From an uncultured Ruminococcus sp. (GTDB lineage Bacteria; Bacillota; Clostridia; Oscillospirales; Acutalibacteraceae): DNA of 12,812 nucleotides. Below are positions 5,584 through 12,559 of this stretch, in pieces. The first letter of the stretch is position 1; each line of letters begins with the position of its first letter. The notes beneath the pieces are model-generated. The model saw nothing but the letters and a program-made list of their open reading frames with translations. It was not told the origin of the DNA and did not search any database. Location of the stretch: NCBI GenBank assembly GCA_902797065.1, contig CADBRK010000206.1, forward strand, positions 1 to 12,812. The letters are read 5' to 3'. The translations under genes and the position numbers were made by a program.

Positions 5584-6859
5584 AGAGATGGCAGACTCCG
5601 TATTTATGATACGTGACGCTTATCTTGTAAAGAAGCACGAAAGAGACATGGCTATTCGGAAAGCTGCATTTACTGCCTCACCGATATGTGTTCTTGCGCT
5701 TGTGATCGCAGGCGCGGTGTTCTTCGGGAACAAAAAGGTTGACCTTCCTCCTGTTTCATATCCCTCCGAGGTAATAACCGATACAGATACGGACACCGCC
5801 CCCGTAAGCGACACCGACACCCTCTATGACTCTTACATCGACAGCGACGATACAGATCCTAAGACTGATTCTTCGGCTTCCTCACACAATGACAGCGACA
5901 GCAGATCATCTTCCGGAAGCTCGTCAAATTCTTCAAAGAACACATCTTCAAAAAATACTTCTTCAAAGAACGGTTCAAGCTCACAGACTACATCTTCGAG
6001 AGGCGGTTCGGACTCCGAAAGTGAAGATAATTCCGATATGAACAGCAAAGATACCACAACAAGCCGTAATACGAGCAGCAGGAACAATTCCGGCAGCACA
6101 AGCAGCAAAGATACCACAACAAGCCGTAATACGAGCAGCAGGAACAGTTCCAACAACACAAGCAACACAAGCAGCAAAGACACCACAACAAGCCGTAATA
6201 CGAGCAGCAGGAACAGTTCCAGCAGCACAAGCAGCAAAGATACCACAACAAGCCGTAATACGAGCAGCAGAGACAAGGACACAACAACGGATACGGCAGG
6301 GACAACAGATACCGAACAAAGCGGCGTGGAGAGCGGTTCGCACGATTACAATACATCAAGCTATTACAGCTCATATCCCTCATATGACAGCGATACCGTA
6401 TCCGAATCGGATGTGTCGCCCGAATCGGATGCGTCAACAAGCACTGAAGCATCGACCGACGCAAGTACGTCAACCGACAGTTATCCATGGTGGGGGACTT
6501 CTGACAGTGATGCAAGCCCGCCAAGTGAAACCGATAATATAGGTGATGGCGATCCCGAAGATCCTCAGCCCGAATACTACTACTGGTCTAATGAGGACTT
6601 CTGCGAAATGTTCCCCGAGATTTACTATAATGGTAATAAATACGTATGCGACAAAAGTGTATACAACTATTTTCAGACCGAATACTTTTTCGGCGCAGTA
6701 TCTTTGAGTGAATTGTGCCCTTACCTGGAGTATTATATAGACGGAGATCCTCAGATCTGGACAATGAAAGATATTTCTGAAAATGAAGCAGTTGTTTTGT
6801 ATTTTTACGACAGGTATTATTGGGATGAATGTATCGTATACAGACGTGCATATGATTAA
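5570..6859 (+). CDS. Single-pass membrane protein with repetitive stalk; candidate anti-sigma/sensor
   Basis: I recognise no known domain. Layout (429 aa): a short basic cytoplasmic part (1-33), one membrane segment (about 34-52, SPICVLALVIAGAVFF), a very long Ser/Thr/Asp/Asn-rich extracellular stalk (about 60-333), and a C-terminal aromatic domain (335-429) rich in Tyr, Trp and acidic residues with four Cys. The stalk carries SSKN repeats (about 121-134) and four tandem copies of SKDTTTSRNTSSR (159-234). The ATG at 5570 lies within the sigma gene behind AAAGGAGGG (5554-5562), so translation is coupled. Position and topology suggest it senses an outside signal and holds the sigma factor through its 33-residue cytoplasmic end. 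That end is short and lacks an evident zinc-binding (ZAS) motif, so the anti-sigma role is an inference. It is followed after 15 nt by the dockerin-protein gene. Confidence 0.75.
   Translation: MKNSKEMADSVFMIRDAYLVKKHERDMAIRKAAFTASPICVLALVIAGAVFFGNKKVDLPPVSYPSEVITDTDTDTAPVSDTDTLYDSYIDSDDTDPKTDSSASSHNDSDSRSSSGSSSNSSKNTSSKNTSSKNGSSSQTTSSRGGSDSESEDNSDMNSKDTTTSRNTSSRNNSGSTSSKDTTTSRNTSSRNSSNNTSNTSSKDTTTSRNTSSRNSSSSTSSKDTTTSRNTSSRDKDTTTDTAGTTDTEQSGVESGSHDYNTSSYYSSYPSYDSDTVSESDVSPESDASTSTEASTDASTSTDSYPWWGTSDSDASPPSETDNIGDGDPEDPQPEYYYWSNEDFCEMFPEIYYNGNKYVCDKSVYNYFQTEYFFGAVSLSELCPYLEYYIDGDPQIWTMKDISENEAVVLYFYDRYYWDECIVYRRAYD
6041..6272 (+). repeat. In-frame ~60-bp tandem repeat, four copies
   Basis: Copies begin at 6041, 6101, 6170 and 6230. 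The periods are 60, 69 and 60 bp; the longer one contains an extra 9 bp (AGCAACACA). Each copy holds AAAGAYACCACAACAAGCCG and the following TAATACGAGCAGCAG almost unchanged. The last copy breaks off near 6272. All periods are multiples of three, so the repeat encodes a 20-residue Ser/Thr unit with an Arg at two fixed places. The near identity points to recent expansion or ongoing length variation. Confidence 0.93.
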
Positions 6860-6874
6860 AAGGAGGCACAAACA

Positions 6875-8896
6875 ATGAGTAGATTTTTAAGTTTTATTCT
6901 TGCTATAACTCTGACAGCTTCGGTTTTCTGCTGTAATGCGTCGGCAGAAAACGACAATACAGACGACACAGACGATATACAGTACAACGCCATGGTAGAT
7001 CAAAAGTACTTTGGCTTTAAAGACAATGTCTATAAAACCACCGATTTTGGCGGACATGAGATCAGATCTGACGCTCATGTAACTTCGGTCGATGAATTCA
7101 AAAGCTATATGTCACAGTTCTTTGATGACGAGACAATAAGCCAGTACGATAACTATTATGACGAGAGATTGTTTGATGAGAATGTGGTATTCCTGAACAC
7201 TATCTATCAGGGCAGCGGAACATCACCCCTGTACTATGTCAGGGACGTTAAGGTAACTGACGAAGGTGCGGCGATCTGCGGTAGGTGGGATTATCGGGAA
7301 GATCTTGCTTATGCTGATGTAGTTTCCGTACTTTTTGTACAGGTAGTTATACCTAAAAACGAATATCATTCCGAAAACATCAATGTTACATGGACAGCAG
7401 AAGAATGGGCGGACGTAACATACGACACACCCGACGTATACCGTAAAGACGAAAGCCCTGTTGTTATCACATCGGTTAAAGAACTAAACGACTTTTATGA
7501 AAGAGGATACAATGTCAACTTGCATTTGCAGTACAATAATGCATTCTTCGATCAATGCGTAGTTGTGATAAAACCCTTTTTCTTTGATAAAGGAGACATT
7601 AAGCCCATCGGAAGCGATACCGGTTATGTACCCTACAACGATGTTATAAATATTGATACGGTATTTGTATACTCCGATTATGTTCCCGGATATTATGAAG
7701 ATACCGACCCCGTAAGCGAACCGTATTATGAATTTCTTTATGAAGAGATACCTAAAACAAAGTATCACGGTCAGGAGATCGAGTGGAATATCAAATATGA
7801 CCTCAGCGGTTATTTTGCGCCGTGGAGCTATGATAATGAAAGAAAATGGGAACACGGTTTCGCCGAAATCACATCTGCCGACGAATTAAGCAAGTATTAC
7901 GAGAAATTCGGCAGCGAGGATAATATCCGCACAAAACCGGAAAAAACATACGATGATGAGTTCTTCAAAGACAATATGCTTCTGATGAATGCCGTTTACT
8001 TTGACTTCGGCGAAAAGATACCTTCGGAGTATAAACCCTTCGAGTATAAATTCTACAAAAATCAATTTGATGAAGATTATTGTTATGTACGTATTCCTGC
8101 GGTATTTGACGAGACAACAAATGAGAATGATCCGTTCTACGATGTATACGCTGTTGAAGTTCCCAAAAACGAATATAAAGCAAATAAAACCGAATGGTCA
8201 TTTGCCGATGTAAAGATTCAGGGAAAGGCACAGGGCGGCATAGGCAATAAAGTATATCAGATATTCACCGGATACAACGATATACTTTTGAACTCAGAAC
8301 CTCAATTTGAAGTTGTGAACGATACGCAGTCTATTAAGGATTACCTCTCCAAATACTACAGTGAGGACATAGTTAATAAGTACTCGGAGATATATAACGA
8401 ACTGTTCTTTTCAAATAATGATCTGATAGTCGGTTCGATCGTTCAGGGCGCAGGCACAGAACCTCTGCTTTCCATCGACGAAGCATATTGGGAATCGGGA
8501 TCATACGATAATAGATTTGCAGACTGTTATCATTTAGACGGTCATATGATACAGATAGACTGCGAGCTGCCGTCGCTGGTTTCGGTACTGCTTGTGTGTA
8601 TCCCGGTTTTCGAGAATTATGCGACTGTAGACTTCAGCTTCAGCACTTCCAAGGCTGCCGTCGAGAAGCTCGGAACATACGGAGACGTCGACAAAGACGG
8701 CAAGGTAACTCTGCGTGACAGCATGAAGATACAGAGAAGCTGTATCGGGCTTGATAAACTTGACGACAACACAAAACTTTGCGCAGACGTAAACAAAGAC
8801 GACAGAGTAAGCAATGCGGACGCACTTGAAATTCAAAGACACTGCGTCAATGCAAAAGCCTCTAAGGTTATCGGACAGCCGAAAATTGCTTTCTGA
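6875..8896 (+). CDS. Secreted dockerin protein with four copies of an unrecognised module
   Basis: The 673-aa product starts with a signal peptide (cleavage probably after Ala24, NASA|END). It ends with a type I-like dockerin (about 601-660) made of two Ca-binding F-hand repeats, DVDKDGKVTLRD (604-615) and DVNKDDRVSNAD (638-649), each followed by an IQR helix. Dockerins bind cohesins on scaffoldins or on the cell surface. Between lie four diverged modules (about 50-173, 185-305, 322-443, 465-590). They share an opening such as ITSADELSKYY or VTSVDEFKSYM, a middle of the type Y(D/N)E(R/L/F)FF..N, QGSGTSPL or QGAGTEPL in modules 1 and 4, and a closing PKNEY/PKTKY in modules 1-3. No catalytic motif of a glycosidase or protease was found, so binding or sensing is as likely as enzymatic action. 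ATG 6875 follows AAAAGGAGG by 8 nt. It is the third gene of the sigma operon. Confidence 0.85.
   Translation: MSRFLSFILAITLTASVFCCNASAENDNTDDTDDIQYNAMVDQKYFGFKDNVYKTTDFGGHEIRSDAHVTSVDEFKSYMSQFFDDETISQYDNYYDERLFDENVVFLNTIYQGSGTSPLYYVRDVKVTDEGAAICGRWDYREDLAYADVVSVLFVQVVIPKNEYHSENINVTWTAEEWADVTYDTPDVYRKDESPVVITSVKELNDFYERGYNVNLHLQYNNAFFDQCVVVIKPFFFDKGDIKPIGSDTGYVPYNDVINIDTVFVYSDYVPGYYEDTDPVSEPYYEFLYEEIPKTKYHGQEIEWNIKYDLSGYFAPWSYDNERKWEHGFAEITSADELSKYYEKFGSEDNIRTKPEKTYDDEFFKDNMLLMNAVYFDFGEKIPSEYKPFEYKFYKNQFDEDYCYVRIPAVFDETTNENDPFYDVYAVEVPKNEYKANKTEWSFADVKIQGKAQGGIGNKVYQIFTGYNDILLNSEPQFEVVNDTQSIKDYLSKYYSEDIVNKYSEIYNELFFSNNDLIVGSIVQGAGTEPLLSIDEAYWESGSYDNRFADCYHLDGHMIQIDCELPSLVSVLLVCIPVFENYATVDFSFSTSKAAVEKLGTYGDVDKDGKVTLRDSMKIQRSCIGLDKLDDNTKLCADVNKDDRVSNADALEIQRHCVNAKASKVIGQPKIAF
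8675..8854 (+). other. Dockerin domain-coding segment
   Basis: This encodes residues 601-660 of the secreted protein. Both calcium loops keep Asp/Asn at positions 1, 3, 5 and 12. The second loop has Asp643 in place of the usual Gly after position 5. The residues at the cohesin-facing positions differ between the two halves (LRDSMKIQR versus SNADALEIQR), so the two binding faces are probably not equivalent. Confidence 0.88.
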
Positions 8897-8952
8897 TACA
8901 CGCTGCGCAATAATAAAATGCGTTCTACTTCCTATTTCATGATACACTCAAC

Positions 8953-8990
8953 ACAAAGGCTGCCCTGCGGAGACGCAAGGCAGTCTTTGT
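8953..8990 (+). terminator. Terminator-like hairpin ending the sigma operon
   Basis: A 17-bp stem (8953-8969 with 8974-8990) contains one C-A mismatch and one G-T pair and is closed by a GAGA tetraloop. The 3' arm ends in CTTTGT paired to ACAAAG, so the U-tract lies partly inside the stem. A long free U-run is missing. Confidence 0.65.
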
Positions 8991-9002
8991 ACATACGTAA
9001 GA

Positions 9003-9043
9003 TTTTGTAACAGTATTTCAGAAATTACAATATAGTTACAAAA
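9003..9043. promoter_or_regulatory. Inverted repeat upstream of the deoxynucleotidase gene, possible operator
   Basis: A perfect 9-bp inverted repeat, TTTTGTAAC (9003-9011) and GTTACAAAA (9035-9043), is separated by 23 bp. It lies 12 bp upstream of a TATAAT (9055-9060) and 45 bp upstream of another (9088-9093). The arms would be about four helical turns apart end to end. I do not recognise the regulator. Confidence 0.4.
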
Positions 9044-9054
9044 CAAAAAAATAG

Positions 9055-9093
9055 TATAATGTACTGTTTATGTCTCCCGAATTGTTGTATAAT
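9055..9093 (+). promoter_or_regulatory. Candidate -10 elements for the deoxynucleotidase gene
   Basis: Two perfect TATAAT hexamers, at 9055-9060 and 9088-9093, precede the gene, but neither has a convincing -35 at 16-18 bp. The second would leave a leader of about 25 nt. A promoter here is likely because a terminator-like hairpin lies just upstream. Confidence 0.45.
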
Positions 9094-9123
9094 AAAAGAA
9101 GAAAAAGACTGAGGAGGGATAGT

Positions 9124-9717
9124 ATGAGCAGCTTTTTTTCAATGATATTCAGAATGAAATACATAACCCGTTGGGGACTGATGAACAATAAGAGAAGCGA
9201 AAATCTGAGCGAACACAGCCTTGAGGTCGCTATGATAGCGCATTGTCTGGCAACTATCGGAAATAAACGTCTCGGCAAGGACTTAGACGCAGACCATATT
9301 GCCGTTATGGGGATGTTCCACGACTGCACAGAGATCATAACCGGCGATATGCCCACCCCTGTCAAATACTACAACGAGGAGATCAGACGTACGTATAAGG
9401 AGATAGAGCGTACCGCAGCAAAAGAGCTTGTAAAGCTGCTGCCGGACGATATGAAAGATGTGTATGAGCCGCTTCTCAACGAGCGCGGCAACACAGAGTA
9501 CGAAGCAAGACTTGTAAAGGCAGCCGACAAGATATGCGCATACATCAAGTGTATTGACGAAATACGCATGGGCAACGATGAGTTCAACAAAGCGGGCACT
9601 TCTGCTGCAAATGCGATCGCTGCGCTCAGACTGCCCGAAGCGGATATATTCATGGAAGAATTCGCTCCGTCGTACGCTTTGACACTGGACGAGCAAAAGC
9701 TTGCCGATCTTCTGTAA
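9124..9717 (+). CDS. yfbR: HD-domain 5'-deoxynucleotidase (YfbR-like)
   Basis: This is predicted to dephosphorylate deoxyribonucleoside 5'-monophosphates in nucleotide salvage, in the cytoplasm. The 197-aa product is collinear with E. coli YfbR, as I recall that sequence: RWGLM(N)NKRSENLSEHSLEVAM, MFHDCTEIITGDMPTPVKYY, ADKICAYIKCIDEI and a PSYALTLDE end. The metal-binding HD set is His31, His66-Asp67 and Asp135. An ATG at 9070 is in frame, but AGGAGGG at 9112-9118, 5 nt from ATG 9124, fixes the start and matches family length. It stands alone between the sigma operon and the LCP gene. No clear terminator follows it in the 142 nt before the next start, so some read-through into the LCP gene is possible. 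Confidence 0.92.
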   Translation: MSSFFSMIFRMKYITRWGLMNNKRSENLSEHSLEVAMIAHCLATIGNKRLGKDLDADHIAVMGMFHDCTEIITGDMPTPVKYYNEEIRRTYKEIERTAAKELVKLLPDDMKDVYEPLLNERGNTEYEARLVKAADKICAYIKCIDEIRMGNDEFNKAGTSAANAIAALRLPEADIFMEEFAPSYALTLDEQKLADLL

Positions 9718-9801
9718 TTATCAACAAATAGTCATCTTTTGTCTGTCGTTATTTCAACATTTTTAATTCTTAATTGTAATTATACGATTACACATTTGTA
9801 T

Positions 9802-9807
9802 TATAAT
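9802..9807 (+). promoter_or_regulatory. Candidate -10 for the LCP gene
   Basis: A perfect TATAAT at 9802-9807 would start transcription near 9814, 46 nt before the chosen ATG and downstream of the earlier in-frame ATG at 9806. No good -35 was found at 16-18 bp. Confidence 0.45.
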
Positions 9808-9859
9808 GGTTGAATGTGAGAATACATACATCTGTTCCCCACATGAAAGGACCTTTGAT

Positions 9860-11065
9860 ATGGCTCAGAAGAAAAAAGATAACGACTTTAAAGACGGCTA
9901 TACTGTCTTGGCAAGCAACTCTACCCCGTCGCGGGATTTCGGGAAAGATAAAACGCCCGAAAAAAAGCCAAAAGACAAGAAACACAAAAGACTTATTGTC
10001 CGCAATGTATTTCTTATCATCTTATCGGTGATCATGGTAATTGCAGGTTCGGGCTGTCTGTACTATTATCATACGCTTGATTCTCTGAATTACAGCGAGG
10101 ACGGAAATTTCAAAGACGCAGGTAATTACGATCCGACAGCAAAAATACCGAACATCGAATATGATCCCGATTTTAACGACGGAACTATCAACATGAGTAT
10201 GGAAGAAGGATCGCTGTTAAACGATCCTATGGTTCTTAATATTCTTTTATTTGGTGAGGATAAAAGCAGCGACGGAGTATCACGAAGCGACTCTATGATA
10301 ATGCTTTCGATCGACAACAGGCACAAAAAACTAAAGCTCACTTCATTCATGAGAGATATGTGGGTATATATCCCGGAGTACGGCTACAGCAAGCTGAACC
10401 ATGCTTACTCATACGGCGGGGCAAAGCTTTCCATAACCACGATAGAACAGAATTTCGGCGTAAATATAGACAGATACGCCATAGTCGATTTCAAAAGCTT
10501 TCAGAAGATCATTGACATTCTCGGCGGTATCGACATTGACCTTACAGCCGAAGAGATAGACTATATCAACTGGCAGACATGGAAAAACCATCAGGCGGAT
10601 ACAAGATATGAGATTCTTGCAGAACCCGGAAAGGTACATCTGAACGGCAGACAGGCGCTTTGGTACGCACGTAATCGCGGCGATGAAGTCGAAGGGTTTG
10701 CCGGCAGCGACTTTGACAGAACCGACAGACAGCGCAAGCTGCTGAGGACGCTCGCTTCCGATATGAAATCGGCTACTCTTCCCCAGATCATCGGGATAGT
10801 AGATCAGATAGGTCCGCTGATAACAACAAACCTCAAAAAGTCCGAGATCACCACTCTTGTTGCAAACTCGCTGACATATCTGCAGTATGATCTTGTTGAA
10901 TACAGGCTGCCGTCCGACGGCAACTACTATGCAGAATGGCATTACGGAATGGCAACACTTGATATTATGGACTGGAACAAAGAAAGACTTGATTTTGCAA
11001 AATACATCTACGAAGAACTTGTTACGGACGCACTCGACGGCTATATGACCTATGAAGCTCCGTAA
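9860..11065 (+). CDS. LytR-CpsA-Psr (LCP) family cell-wall glycopolymer ligase
   Basis: LCP proteins transfer teichoic acid or polysaccharide from a polyprenyl-phosphate carrier to peptidoglycan on the outer face of the membrane. Layout (401 aa): a charged cytoplasmic N-terminus (1-46), one membrane segment (about 47-68), a linker, then the LCP domain (about 122-305). That domain carries the family motifs: LNILLFGEDK, RSDSMIML (Arg142, Asp144), SFMRDMWV (Arg165), KLNHAYSYGG, ILGGIDIDL, and LNGRQALWYARNR followed by SDFDRTDRQR. The polar residues Arg142, Asp144, Arg165, Arg271, Arg287 and Arg290 fit the pyrophosphate-binding pocket. A reading frame exists from 9806, but GAAAGG (9845-9850) is 9 nt from ATG 9860, and the -10 at 9802 would place the earlier ATG outside the transcript. 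The gene ends in its own terminator. Confidence 0.93.
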   Translation: MAQKKKDNDFKDGYTVLASNSTPSRDFGKDKTPEKKPKDKKHKRLIVRNVFLIILSVIMVIAGSGCLYYYHTLDSLNYSEDGNFKDAGNYDPTAKIPNIEYDPDFNDGTINMSMEEGSLLNDPMVLNILLFGEDKSSDGVSRSDSMIMLSIDNRHKKLKLTSFMRDMWVYIPEYGYSKLNHAYSYGGAKLSITTIEQNFGVNIDRYAIVDFKSFQKIIDILGGIDIDLTAEEIDYINWQTWKNHQADTRYEILAEPGKVHLNGRQALWYARNRGDEVEGFAGSDFDRTDRQRKLLRTLASDMKSATLPQIIGIVDQIGPLITTNLKKSEITTLVANSLTYLQYDLVEYRLPSDGNYYAEWHYGMATLDIMDWNKERLDFAKYIYEELVTDALDGYMTYEAP

Positions 11066-11069
11066 AGAT

Positions 11070-11110
11070 AAATACAGACGGCAGACATGAACTGTTGTCT
11101 GTATTTTTTT
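11070..11110 (+). terminator. Intrinsic terminator after the LCP gene
   Basis: AAATACAGAC (11070-11079) pairs with GTCTGTATTT (11097-11106). Inside the 17-nt loop CAG/CTG can extend the pairing. A run of seven T ends at 11110. Confidence 0.85.
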
Positions 11111-11135
11111 GATAACAAATGTAACCTCTGTGTAA

Positions 11136-11164
11136 TTGACCGGTTTTCTCCGAAATGTTATAAT
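11136..11164 (+). promoter_or_regulatory. Strong sigma-A promoter for the CapA-like gene
   Basis: TTGACC (11136-11141), a 17-bp spacer and TATAAT (11159-11164) with an extended TGT in front (11156-11158) form a near-ideal promoter. The start is predicted near 11171, about 21 nt before the ATG. Confidence 0.87.
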
Positions 11165-11191
11165 ATCAACAAACAGACATAAAGGAGAATT

Positions 11192-12484
11192 ATGATGAAA
11201 CGACACACTATTCTTTTAAAAAAAGCTGCCTCCGCCCTGCTTATAGTATCGCTCACCGCAGGTCTTTGCGCATGTAAAGAAAATACCCCCGAATCTGCCG
11301 AAAATGACGATGCTCTTGCAGACGGAGAGGTTTTTTATGTTGCCCAAGGCAACAGCGCCGAAACAGACACCGAAACATACACTGAAACTGTTACAAGCGA
11401 TAGCAGCGGATCGTTTGAGATGTCCATAGCGGGAGACTACATCATCTATGACTCGATGTATGCTTATGCGCAGGCTCTTTCTTCGGACGGAAGTTACGAC
11501 TTCAAGCCTATGGTACGCAATCTGAGACAATACACAAAAGACTGCGATATTAACTACTATAATCAGGAGACAATTCTCGCAGGCGACGTACTGCCGCTAT
11601 CGAGTTACCCTGCATTTGTTTCTCCGACCGAGGCAGGAGACGCTATGCTTGATCTCGGGTATAATCTTGTATCTACCGCTACAAATCACGCTCTTGACGG
11701 TGGTGAGGACGGTGTTCTTGCGCAGATCAGATATTGGGAGAAAAACAGCGACAGAGCGTTCATGACGGGAACATTTGCGAGTCAGAAAAAGCGTGACGAG
11801 GTTCACATTCTCGAATGCAACGGCATAACTTACACAATGTTAGACTATACTTATGCTACAAACGGTATTCCCAGACCCGAGGGAAAGGATTATCTTGTCA
11901 ACGTATGGCCTACCGATTTCGACGTCAACGATCCGAATATGGATGTTGAGTACCATAAATACAAGGAACAGGTCAGGAAAGACGTCGAAGCGGTGAGAGA
12001 TAAGGTAGATTTCCTGATAGTATGCATGCACAGCGGAGTTGAGTACGCCGAAGACGAGTCCGAATACCAGCGTGACGCAGCGAAGTTTCTGGCTTCACTC
12101 GGTGTAGATCTTGTTATCGGAACGCACCCGCACGTAATTCAGCCTGCGGAATATATCGGCGACACGCTTGTATATTACTCTCTGGGCAATCTTCTCTGCG
12201 CGCAGATGCAGGACGATTATTACAACAAAGTAACCAGTGTGCTTGCCACAATGACGATACGCAAGACAAACGACAGCGGAGAGAGAAGAATTAAAATAGA
12301 GAACGTCAAGAATCATCTTATGTACTCCTATTACGATCAGGCATCATGGTCCGATTACTGCGTAGTGTCGTTTGAAGACCCTCAGATAGAAGACTTCCTA
12401 CCAGAATACAAAGACGTTTACGATACATACAGCCAGCAATTCCTAAAACGGGATAACAAAATTACGATGGAACCGTGCGCATAA
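11192..12484 (+). CDS. CapA/PgsA-type lipoprotein (metallophosphatase fold)
   Basis: This family was named for poly-gamma-glutamate capsule synthesis, but many members act elsewhere in the envelope. Layout (430 aa): a lipoprotein signal with lipobox LCAC (Cys28), a Thr/Glu-rich spacer (about 34-73), then the PGA_cap domain (about 76-350). The domain motifs are AGD (80-82), NQET (124-127, in the place of the usual NLE), STATNHALD (Asn165, His166), CMHSGVEY (His280), IGTHPHVIQP (His312, His314) and YYSLGN. These residues fit a metal site. Two ATGs, 11192 and 11195, follow AAAGGAG (11181-11187) by 4 and 7 nt; the second has better spacing, and the choice changes one residue. No capB/capC genes adjoin, so a true capsule role is doubtful. 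Neighbouring LCP and surface genes suggest a role in envelope polymers, which is inference. Confidence 0.9.
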   Translation: MMKRHTILLKKAASALLIVSLTAGLCACKENTPESAENDDALADGEVFYVAQGNSAETDTETYTETVTSDSSGSFEMSIAGDYIIYDSMYAYAQALSSDGSYDFKPMVRNLRQYTKDCDINYYNQETILAGDVLPLSSYPAFVSPTEAGDAMLDLGYNLVSTATNHALDGGEDGVLAQIRYWEKNSDRAFMTGTFASQKKRDEVHILECNGITYTMLDYTYATNGIPRPEGKDYLVNVWPTDFDVNDPNMDVEYHKYKEQVRKDVEAVRDKVDFLIVCMHSGVEYAEDESEYQRDAAKFLASLGVDLVIGTHPHVIQPAEYIGDTLVYYSLGNLLCAQMQDDYYNKVTSVLATMTIRKTNDSGERRIKIENVKNHLMYSYYDQASWSDYCVVSFEDPQIEDFLPEYKDVYDTYSQQFLKRDNKITMEPCA

Positions 12485-12502
12485 GACCCTACACAATAGA
12501 CT

Positions 12503-12538
12503 ATCCCCCCCGAAGATCTCTCCTCGGGGGGGATTTTA
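12503..12538. terminator. Terminator between convergent genes
   Basis: ATCCCCCCCGA (12503-12513) pairs perfectly with TCGGGGGGGAT (12524-12534) around a 10-nt loop, followed by TTTTA. The C7/G7 stem is very stable. It ends the CapA-like transcript and may also slow minus-strand transcripts coming from the surface-protein gene. Confidence 0.82.
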
Positions 12539-12559
12539 TGCGTGCAATTATGATTAAAC

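Noticed and set aside
6041..6272. Regular repeats of about 60 bp as a CRISPR array
   Set aside because: The copies are directly adjacent with no unique spacers, are in frame within a gene, and no cas genes are present.
5833..6524. Several long minus-strand open frames opposite the Ser/Thr-rich repeat, with Leu/Val- or Cys-rich products
   Set aside because: They arise because the repeat has no stops in any frame; the products merely mirror the repeat and have no start signals.
8936..8990. The hairpin with GAGA loop as a small structured RNA or riboswitch
   Set aside because: It is a single simple stem directly after the dockerin gene with a T-rich 3' arm; a terminator explains it better.
10409..11206. 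A 265-codon minus-strand open frame
   Set aside because: It is antisense to the LCP gene, whose motifs are unambiguous, and its start would lie in the CapA promoter/leader region without a ribosome site.
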